A stretch of DNA of 10,487 nt from an uncultured Lachnospiraceae bacterium (GTDB lineage Bacteria; Bacillota; Clostridia; Lachnospirales; Lachnospiraceae), in contig CAMOZD010000014.1 in NCBI GenBank assembly GCA_946630645.1, positions 1 to 10,487 of the forward strand, read 5' to 3'. The notes beneath the pieces were generated by a model. It worked only from the letters and a program-made list of their open reading frames with translations. It was not told the origin of the DNA and did not search any database. Below are positions 5,023 to 10,487 of the stretch, piece by piece. The translations under genes and the position numbers were made by a program. Each line of letters opens with the position of its first letter. Positions within the stretch are counted from its first letter, which is position 1.

Positions 5023-6504
5023 TCAGGCCTTATCTCCCAGGATCCGGAAGAGCAGCTGGCGGAAGGGGGCAAGCTGGTCAAAGACGATGCGGTTGCTGTC
5101 CACCGCTCTTTCTCCGCAATCGATTACCTCTGTAGCCCTTTTCAGAAATGCCATCTTATCCTTGAGCAGCCTTCCCGGTTTTCCAATCTTATCCACAATC
5201 CGGTCAATCCGGTCAAAGACCAGGTCACAGTAGACATGAATCAGAATCTCTACGGCCAGGGACTCCCGGCTGATCTCTAATTCCTTATCCCATTTATCCC
5301 TGTAAAAGCGATGAATATGGTCTGCCAGCTCCAGGGACCCATTTCCCTTCAGGTCCAGGAAATCCAGCAGCTGCCTGTCTGTCCTGATCCGTACGATCCG
5401 GTTATTATACTGGATGGAAATCCCATGGAAGGAAGTGTCTGGTCTCCTGTCCCTGATTCCTTCAATGATCCCGATACAGGCCCTGGAGGCCTCTAAGGGC
5501 ATGACAGGACTTTCCCGGAGCCCTTGTTCCAGACAAAGGCCAAAATGTTTGATCTGCCCGTAAAAATCATCCACCTCATAAGGAAGTGTGAATACGTATC
5601 TTTTTTCCTTTTTCTCTTCATCCAGGCTGGTCTGGCCCTTCCATGTGACTGCCAGGTCGTCCATCCAGGCCTCCTCTTCCCTGGTTTTCTCTGTCAGGGA
5701 AAGTGTTACCTCCATGATCTCAGGCCTGTGAAGTTCAGGAACTTCTATGATTCCCTGGTCTCCGTAAATAGTCAGCATCCTGGGCTTTTTCTCGTCGAAG
5801 GCACATTCCAGCATAGCCCGCAGGTCCTGGTCACCGGTCTGGTCCTTGTAGAGCAGCCAGCTTTTGGCATAGCTTTCCACCTTTCCCTCCATCCTGAAAT
5901 CAGCCAGGCGGATCTCAGGAGGACCGTATTTTCCAGATGTCAGTTCATCAATCCAGCTGGCACAGTAGATGCCGCAATCGAGAAGAATCCCCCCCTGTAC
6001 CGGATCATAAAGATACTTGTCAGGAGCCCTTTGGGGAGACTTGTTACAGAGGGAGGTTTCAACCCTCCTGATCTGACCGGTCACTCCCTTTTCCAGGACT
6101 TCTGAGATAAGCCGGTGAACAGGAACAAATCTGGTTTTCATAGCTTCCATAAAAAGTATGCCCGTCTCTCTGGAAGTCTGGATGATCTGGTCCATCTCTT
6201 CAGTAGTCAGGACTGCAGGCTTCTCACAAAGGACAGCCTTACCTGCCTTCATGGCTCGTATGGCCCCCTCACAATGTAGTCCGTGAGGGAGACTGATATA
6301 AACCGCATCCACCTCCGGATTCTCCAGAAGCCCATAGCCACCGTCATCATATAGATAGCTGCAGGGATATTCCCCGGCAAAAGCCCGGGCCTTCTCCATC
6401 TTTCTGCAGCTGATTGCAATCAACTCCCCATCTTCCACATGTTTTAGGCTCTCTGCAAAACGGTGTGCGATATTACCCGCGCCTATAATGCCCCATCTGA
6501 TCAT
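5023..6504 (-). CDS. Gfo/Idh/MocA-family oxidoreductase with an extra C-terminal domain
   Basis: This 493-residue protein starts as a standard NAD(P)-dependent sugar or inositol dehydrogenase-like enzyme. The Rossmann motif GIIGAGNIAHRFAESL is at residues 5-20, YISLPHGLHCEGAIRAMKAG at 69-88, and the catalytic-region EKP at 94-96. GGILLDCGIYCASW at 171-184 is the second-domain motif. This part ends near residue 355, a normal family length. A further 135 residues or so (359-493) follow without a break and are not part of the family. They look mostly alpha-helical and contain VEILIHVYCDLVFDRIDRIV and EVIDCGERAVDSNRIVFDQL. I do not recognise them. The substrate is unknown. The ATG at 6504 has AAAGGA 8 nt upstream. 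No strong promoter is seen, but the gene follows a terminator, so it is probably its own unit. Confidence 0.9.
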   Translation of the reverse strand: MIRWGIIGAGNIAHRFAESLKHVEDGELIAISCRKMEKARAFAGEYPCSYLYDDGGYGLLENPEVDAVYISLPHGLHCEGAIRAMKAGKAVLCEKPAVLTTEEMDQIIQTSRETGILFMEAMKTRFVPVHRLISEVLEKGVTGQIRRVETSLCNKSPQRAPDKYLYDPVQGGILLDCGIYCASWIDELTSGKYGPPEIRLADFRMEGKVESYAKSWLLYKDQTGDQDLRAMLECAFDEKKPRMLTIYGDQGIIEVPELHRPEIMEVTLSLTEKTREEEAWMDDLAVTWKGQTSLDEEKKEKRYVFTLPYEVDDFYGQIKHFGLCLEQGLRESPVMPLEASRACIGIIEGIRDRRPDTSFHGISIQYNNRIVRIRTDRQLLDFLDLKGNGSLELADHIHRFYRDKWDKELEISRESLAVEILIHVYCDLVFDRIDRIVDKIGKPGRLLKDKMAFLKRATEVIDCGERAVDSNRIVFDQLAPFRQLLFRILGDKA

Positions 6505-6596
6505 ACAAGATATCCTTTCTTTTTTGTTCTTTCATTATCCTGCATTTACTAATTTTATCTGCTGTCCAACAATACAGTATCCTTAATAATAATAAA

Positions 6597-6632
6597 GGAT
6601 ATGCCCAGCAGCCTTGCCAGCTGAGCATATCC
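6597..6632 (-). terminator. Terminator downstream of the kinase gene
   Basis: GGATATGC (6597-6604) pairs with GCATATCC (6625-6632). After one mismatch the stem continues as CAGC (6606-6609) with GCTG (6620-6623), with a 10-nt loop. On the minus strand it is followed by TTTATTATTATTA, a T-rich but interrupted tail. It lies between the kinase and oxidoreductase genes. Confidence 0.62.
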
Positions 6633-6732
6633 CATATGGCAATAACTTATTATAGCAGAGAATGCCTGCCTGATACCAGTTATTTGCCTTATTTTATATG
6701 ATTTTCCATTATGTTTCACTGTCTCATAACCG

Positions 6733-9210
6733 TCAGCCCTGCCAGCCGGGAACTGTCATATCCAGCAGGGTCTTAGCCAGGTCTCCGTAGGCTCCCTGCT
6801 GCATAAGATCATAGAAAGAAGTAAAGTCTATGCCATCCCCGAAATCCTGCACCTGACCATCCGGTCCCATGAACTCTGTCACCTGGCCATCCTTAAAATA
6901 AGCCTGGCACTCCCCGGCAGACGTCTGCATATAGGTGCAAAATGCAGTATTCCGAAGAGAAACACCACCTGCCGCCACACTCTCCTGGGAAATATTCTTA
7001 TAATAGATCTCTCCGCTTATGCCAGTCTGGCTGTCTGTGACAAGGCTCTTTCTCAGAATACCCTCACCGTCTAAGAAACTGGTAACCTGGTAACGGGAAG
7101 TGTCAACACTTTCACTGATATAGGAGGGATAACCATCCTGGCTGGTGTAGGTCCCCTGGGAAGCATCAATAGCGTCCACCTGGGCGATTGGGTCTTCTCC
7201 CGTCTCTCCTGCTAACACTCCTCCATCTTTCACAAACTCTTCCCCGTCGGATACAACCACTTCGGTTTCCCCACCTTCAGGCTGCTGATTCTGGCCTTCT
7301 TCTACAATCTCTCCAACAGCTGCTTCCGGTTCTTCCTGGACCGGTGCTTCCGTCGTCTCCTGGACCGATGCTTCCGTCGTCTCCTGGGCCGGCGCTTCCG
7401 TCGTCTCCTGGACTGGCGCTTCTGTGGTTGCCTGGGCCGGCTCATCAGGAATAACAGTTCCTGACTCGTCTACCCAGCCCTCCGGTCTTTCTTCGGTGCC
7501 GGCTTCCGCAGGTACCTGGACCGGCAGCCCTGTCTCATCCTGAATCTCCTGTCCTGAAACTCCTGCGCCTGACTCATCTACCCAGCCTTCTGGTTTTTCC
7601 TCGGTACTGGCTTCTACAGGCACCTGAGCCGTCAGCCCCGGAATTTCCGTGGTTGCCTGAGTCGGTGCTTCTGTGGTTGCCTGGGCCGGCGCTTCTGTGG
7701 TTGCCTGAGCCGACGCTTCTGTGGTTGCCTGGGCCGGCGCCTCTGTGGTTGCCTGGGCCGGCGCCTCTGTGGTTGCCTGAGCCGGCGCCTCTGTCGTCGC
7801 CTGGGCCTCCTGGCCCGGAATGGCAACTCCAGTATCATCTTCCCAGCCCTCCGGCTTTTGCTCAGTAGCAGCTTCTATGGTCTCCTGGTCTTCCTGCCCG
7901 GCAGCAGCTTCTGCATCCTCTTCTTCCAGCTCATCTGCACCGGACCGGTACTTGTCCACAGAATCCTGGGAAATCTTATTTTTGTCCCATTTTTCACCAA
8001 AACCCGTAAAGCCTTCCGCCCCCTGATCCTGGCTATCCTCACTGCCTTGGGCAGACTGATCATCAGCACTGTCATCAGCCTGGTCCTGGTCATCCGCCGG
8101 ACTTGTCTGGCTTGTGGATTCCGTCAGCTTGTATTCATTGGCAGCCTTAATCTGATCATCAGTATCAGCAGGCTTACCGCTCAGCATATGAAGGAGGAAG
8201 CCACCTCCTGCAAGCAGCAAAATCAGAAGTCCGGCCACCCCGGCTAAGGCAGCCGGTCTTATACCGGTCTCCTCCTCGGCAAACCTCCTGCCACCGGAAC
8301 CGGCCTGGCCGTCCTCCGCCATAAAGTCCAGGGACTCCGATGCCATAAGTGCCTGACGAAATTCTGCCATGGTCTGCCAGCGGTCTTTGGCATAGATCTC
8401 AAGGCCCTTCATCAGAGCCTGCTCCTGGGCAGGGGAAATATCCACACCAAGTTCCGAAGGATTACTCAGACAGTCGTCGGTCACTCTGCGGCAGGCCTCA
8501 GGTAATCTCAAACCAGTAATACAAGAGTAAATAGTCGCTGCCAGGGCATAAACATCTGTCCATGGCCCCTGCTCCTCATCTGTCCTGTACTGCTCTTCAG
8601 GAGCATAGCCGGGTTTGAGAATTACAGTCTGGCTTTTATTTCCGGCCATATAATTCCTGGCCGCCCCGAAATCCACCAGCCTGGCAGCCCCGCTGCTCGT
8701 CAAAATGATATTATCAGGACTGATATCCCGGTGAATCAGCCCCTCCTGGTGAGCCCTTTCCAAAGACTTCATGACAGGCTCCAGCAGGAGGACCAGATCA
8801 TCCATATTCACGGGACCCTCCCGGTCCACAAGTGCCTCAAGAGTCTCCCCATCCAGAAACTCCATGACAAAATAAGCTGTATTATTCTCTTCAAAATAGT
8901 CTTTTACATTAACGATGCCTTCCTCAGACTCAAGACGTCCCAGTATCATCGCCTCCTCAAGAAAGCGCTTTTTCCCTTTTTCAAAGGATTCAAGGCTATC
9001 CTCTTTTGTCACCGTAACCTCATTGCCATAGGTGTTCATTCTGGCAGCAAGATGCTGGGGAAAATACTCCTTGATGGCGACCTTCATCTCCAGCCGCTCA
9101 TCAAATCCCTGATAGGTGATTCCAAAACCACCCTCACCGATCACATCCATGACGATATACCTGTCATCCAGTCTGCTTCCGGCCTTCAGGCTGTATAATG
9201 AATTCATCAC
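6733..9210 (-). CDS. Receptor-like membrane Ser/Thr protein kinase with a repeat stalk
   Basis: This is an 825-residue Hanks-type kinase. Its cytoplasmic catalytic domain (about 15-290) is complete: Gly loop GEGGFG (25-30), VAIKEYFP with Lys47, helix-C Glu86, HRDISPDN (160-167, Asp162), DFG (180-182) and KPGYAPEEQY (199-208). One membrane segment follows at about 320-343. The predicted outer part has an acidic Ser/Asp/Gln region (347-397), then stalk repeats QATTEAPA (469-522) and AQETTEAP-type (592-626), and three KPEGW(V/E)D motifs (W456, W543, W579). A C-terminal domain of about 145 residues (680-825), with Cys758 and Cys768 as a possible disulfide, is not recognised. There are no PASTA domains. 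It probably senses something outside the cell, but its ligand and targets are unknown. It starts at GTG 9210 or ATG 9207, after GGAGGAGG. Confidence 0.93.
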   Translation of the reverse strand: MMNSLYSLKAGSRLDDRYIVMDVIGEGGFGITYQGFDERLEMKVAIKEYFPQHLAARMNTYGNEVTVTKEDSLESFEKGKKRFLEEAMILGRLESEEGIVNVKDYFEENNTAYFVMEFLDGETLEALVDREGPVNMDDLVLLLEPVMKSLERAHQEGLIHRDISPDNIILTSSGAARLVDFGAARNYMAGNKSQTVILKPGYAPEEQYRTDEEQGPWTDVYALAATIYSCITGLRLPEACRRVTDDCLSNPSELGVDISPAQEQALMKGLEIYAKDRWQTMAEFRQALMASESLDFMAEDGQAGSGGRRFAEEETGIRPAALAGVAGLLILLLAGGGFLLHMLSGKPADTDDQIKAANEYKLTESTSQTSPADDQDQADDSADDQSAQGSEDSQDQGAEGFTGFGEKWDKNKISQDSVDKYRSGADELEEEDAEAAAGQEDQETIEAATEQKPEGWEDDTGVAIPGQEAQATTEAPAQATTEAPAQATTEAPAQATTEASAQATTEAPAQATTEAPTQATTEIPGLTAQVPVEASTEEKPEGWVDESGAGVSGQEIQDETGLPVQVPAEAGTEERPEGWVDESGTVIPDEPAQATTEAPVQETTEAPAQETTEASVQETTEAPVQEEPEAAVGEIVEEGQNQQPEGGETEVVVSDGEEFVKDGGVLAGETGEDPIAQVDAIDASQGTYTSQDGYPSYISESVDTSRYQVTSFLDGEGILRKSLVTDSQTGISGEIYYKNISQESVAAGGVSLRNTAFCTYMQTSAGECQAYFKDGQVTEFMGPDGQVQDFGDGIDFTSFYDLMQQGAYGDLAKTLLDMTVPGWQG
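7333..7437 (-). repeat. 24-bp tandem repeat array 2 in the kinase stalk
   Basis: About 4.4 copies of a 24-bp unit encode the 8-residue period AQETTEAP / VQETTEAP (residues 592-626). The unit resembles that of array 1, with Glu in place of Ala at one position. Because 24 is a multiple of 3, gain or loss of units keeps the frame. Confidence 0.88.
7414..7629 (-). repeat. 108-bp tandem duplication in the kinase stalk
   Basis: Residues 528-563 and 564-599 align as two 36-residue copies. Each has a QVP(V/A)EA(S/G)TEE(K/R)PEGWVDESG core followed by a more divergent tail ending near Pro. A third, older PEGW copy sits at residues 449-468, before array 1. This suggests the stalk grew in steps of different size. 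Confidence 0.75.
7645..7806 (-). repeat. 24-bp tandem repeat array 1 in the kinase stalk
   Basis: About 6.7 copies of a 24-bp unit encode QATTEAPA (residues 469-522). Copies differ at only a few bases, for example GTC versus GTG on the plus strand, and by single residues (Ser or Thr for Pro or Ala). The near identity points to recent expansion. Repeated Thr-Thr and Pro suggest an extended, possibly glycosylated stalk. Confidence 0.92.
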
Positions 9211-9235
9211 CCTTAATCCTCCTCCCTGGATACAG

Positions 9236-9254
9236 CTTCCGGCCAGGCCGGAAG
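9236..9254. promoter_or_regulatory. Perfect 19-bp dyad upstream of the kinase ribosome site
   Basis: CTTCCGGCC (9236-9244) and GGCCGGAAG (9246-9254) are exact complements around one central A. It lies about 10 nt before the GGAGGAGG ribosome site. As RNA it makes a 7-bp GC-rich hairpin with a 5-nt loop. As DNA it could be an operator. Confidence 0.6.
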
Positions 9255-9264
9255 ACAGTTAAAA

Positions 9265-9292
9265 ACTGCGTGAGGTATCATCCTCACGCAGT
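9265..9292 (-). terminator. Intrinsic terminator after degV
   Basis: A perfect 11-bp stem, ACTGCGTGAGG (9265-9275) with CCTCACGCAGT (9282-9292), has a 6-nt loop. On the minus strand TTTTT follows the stem. It lies 96 nt after the degV stop and 55 nt before the kinase start. Confidence 0.78.
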
Positions 9293-9294
9293 AT

Positions 9295-9303
9295 ATTATA
9301 ACA
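9295..9303 (-). promoter_or_regulatory. Extended -10 promoter candidate for the kinase gene
   Basis: TGT-TATAAT occupies 9303-9295 on the minus strand: a perfect -10 with an upstream TG. No clear -35 is seen at 16-18 bp. The start point would fall near 9288, inside the first arm of the degV terminator hairpin, so the kinase transcript would begin with part of that hairpin. Confidence 0.45.
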
Positions 9304-9387
9304 AATAAATATCTTACAAACTCTATTATTCACTAAATCTACACATTTTAATCCCCACTGTAAGTTTCAGAAGATTTTCGGTCATTC

Positions 9388-10305
9388 TTAAACTGGGGAA
9401 GTCACCGGCCTGGGCCCGTCATAGCGGGGTATGACAGCAATCCCCAGGGCGTAGGGACCTGTGTGGGCAGCGATTACCGCCCCGATCTGAAACAGTTCCA
9501 CCTTGATGCTGCTCCCCATGGATTCGATAACCTGCAGCAATTTTTCCCGGAACTGAAATGCCTCCTCATAATCATAGCCGAAACCAATCACCATCCGATA
9601 ATCATCCAGCCTTTCCCTGGTCTTCTGGAAATGCTTTTTAAACATGGCGATCACCTTGTCCAGACTTCTTTTTCTTCCCCTGGCTATACCAGCCGGAAAG
9701 ATCTCTCCCTCCTTGAGAACAATCATGGGACGGATGCCAAGGCCTCCGACCATGGTCTGCATCAGCTTGCCGATCCTGCCTCCGTGAACCAGGTATTCAT
9801 AATTGCCGACTGTAAAGAAAATCCTGCCTGAGGGAATCATCTCCTCCAGCCGCTCATAGGCCTGGTCCAGGCCGTAACCGGCGTCTCTCATCCGGCAGGC
9901 TTCCAGGACCAGAATCCCCTGGAGCACCGTATTCATCCTGCAGTTAAGGACCTTGATTTTTACGTCAGGATGGTCTTCCACCACAAGCTGGGCCGCATTG
10001 CGGGCTGAATTCACGGCACCACTGAATTTGTCAGAGATACACATGCAGAGTATCTCTTTATTCTCTTTCAAAGTCTCCTCAAATACATCCACGAAATCCT
10101 GAACCGAGGGAAGTGTTGTCTTGGGAAAATAATCCGGATGATCCACCATAAGCTGGTAAAAATCCCTGACGGGAATCTCTTCAATCTCCTTTTTGTAAGA
10201 TCCGTCTTCGACCTCCACGTAAAAAGGAACTACAGTCACATCCTGCTCTTCAGCCCTCTTTTCACCAAGATCACAGGAACCATCTGAAATAATTTTGAAT
10301 GCCAT
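9388..10305 (-). CDS. DegV-family fatty-acid-binding protein (FakB-like)
   Basis: This 305-residue DegV-family protein is of normal length. The family binds a fatty acid in the cytoplasm; in characterised FakA/FakB systems it presents the acyl chain to a kinase that makes acyl phosphate for phospholipid synthesis. Visible motifs are IISDGSCDL (residues 5-13), KTTLPS (62-67), the lipid-head-group loop SDKFSGAVNSA with Ser95, YLVHGGRIGK in the middle, and GLGIRPMIVLKEGEIFP. Position 11 is Cys in SDGSCDL, where many relatives have Ala, a minor variation. No FakA kinase gene is in the window. The ATG at 10305 has AGGA 9 nt upstream, and a strong promoter lies at 10382-10409. It ends at a terminator, so it is probably a single-gene unit. 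Confidence 0.94.
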   Translation of the reverse strand: MAFKIISDGSCDLGEKRAEEQDVTVVPFYVEVEDGSYKKEIEEIPVRDFYQLMVDHPDYFPKTTLPSVQDFVDVFEETLKENKEILCMCISDKFSGAVNSARNAAQLVVEDHPDVKIKVLNCRMNTVLQGILVLEACRMRDAGYGLDQAYERLEEMIPSGRIFFTVGNYEYLVHGGRIGKLMQTMVGGLGIRPMIVLKEGEIFPAGIARGRKRSLDKVIAMFKKHFQKTRERLDDYRMVIGFGYDYEEAFQFREKLLQVIESMGSSIKVELFQIGAVIAAHTGPYALGIAVIPRYDGPRPVTSPV

Positions 10306-10365
10306 AATATCACTTCCTAACTAATCTGAACGAGTTCTCTCATATAGTTTTAAACCAAAAGATTC

Positions 10366-10487
10366 TTACTTAACAGTTTCAATTATAAACTTTTCAAATG
10401 CCAAGTCAAGAGCTAAGTCAAACCCAGTCTCCCACAACTGGTCAAGCCGGTGCATCTTTTTCTTTGCCCAAATTATTTCCAAAATAA
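10366..10487 (-). CDS. Possible 3' end of a gene running off the window
   Basis: A minus-strand frame is open from the right edge for 40 codons to a TAA at 10368-10366. It reads LEIIWAKKKMHRLDQL, then WETGFDLALDLAFEKFIIETVK at the end. The residues look like a helical protein C-terminus. An ATG at 10455 would also allow a 29-residue ORF. An open run of this length is not rare by chance, and the degV promoter lies inside it, so support is limited. I do not recognise the protein. Confidence 0.35.
   Translation of the reverse strand, partial: ILEIIWAKKKMHRLDQLWETGFDLALDLAFEKFIIETVK
10382..10409 (-). promoter_or_regulatory. Strong sigma-A-type promoter for degV
   Basis: TTGACT (10409-10404) and TATAAT (10387-10382) lie 16 bp apart on the minus strand, matching 5 of 6 and 6 of 6. 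The start point would be near 10375, giving a leader of about 70 nt. It overlaps the end of a possible upstream coding frame. Confidence 0.7.

Noticed and set aside
7333..7806. CRISPR array
   Set aside because: The repeats are directly tandem, coding and without unique spacers, and no cas genes are present.
7188..7868. Open frames on the plus strand and a second minus frame across the kinase repeats (Leu/Trp/Pro- or Arg/Gln-rich)
   Set aside because: They are open only because the 24-bp repeat keeps every frame free of stops. Their products are low-complexity, and the kinase frame is clearly the real one.

Overview
The window looks like chromosomal DNA from a low-to-mid GC Gram-positive anaerobe, most likely a Clostridia/Lachnospiraceae-type bacterium. 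This is inferred from strong AGGAGG-type ribosome sites, TATAAT-type promoters, a receptor-like Ser/Thr kinase with HRDISPDN and KPGYAPEEQY motifs, and a small degenerate ATPase-like protein of a type I associate with Lachnospiraceae. No phage, transposase, CRISPR array, tRNA or rRNA was seen.

Nearly everything lies on the minus strand. Read in that direction (right to left) the order is: a possible partial gene tail at the right edge; a DegV-family fatty-acid-binding protein (9388-10305) with a good promoter; a hairpin terminator; a membrane Ser/Thr protein kinase of 825 residues (6733-9210) with a long Thr/Pro/Glu-rich repeat stalk and an unrecognised C-terminal domain; a second terminator; and a Gfo/Idh/MocA-family oxidoreductase with an extra domain of about 135 residues (5023-6504). 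A convergent intergenic region with terminator-like repeats follows. One plus-strand gene (4011-4679) encodes a degenerate GHKL-like protein and has its own promoter. Divergent from it is a cluster running leftward: a Bcp-type peroxiredoxin (3213-3674), a nitroreductase (2617-3141), a patatin-like phospholipase (1332-2459), proC (511-1305) and a small zinc-ribbon protein (160-438). A possible 31-codon ORF overlaps the zinc-ribbon stop codon.

The genes do not form one recognisable pathway. Bcp and the nitroreductase suggest redox and peroxide defence, proC is the last step of proline synthesis, and the patatin and DegV proteins both belong to families that handle fatty acids or lipids. The most distinctive object is the kinase. 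Its predicted outside part has two arrays of 24-bp (8-residue) repeats plus a 108-bp duplication, so its stalk length probably varies between strains. Its promoter seems to overlap the terminator of the gene upstream, and a perfect dyad precedes its ribosome site. Other points of interest are the C-terminal fusion on the oxidoreductase, the tandem terminator repeats, and short coding-like stretches in places that a normal gene finder would leave blank.
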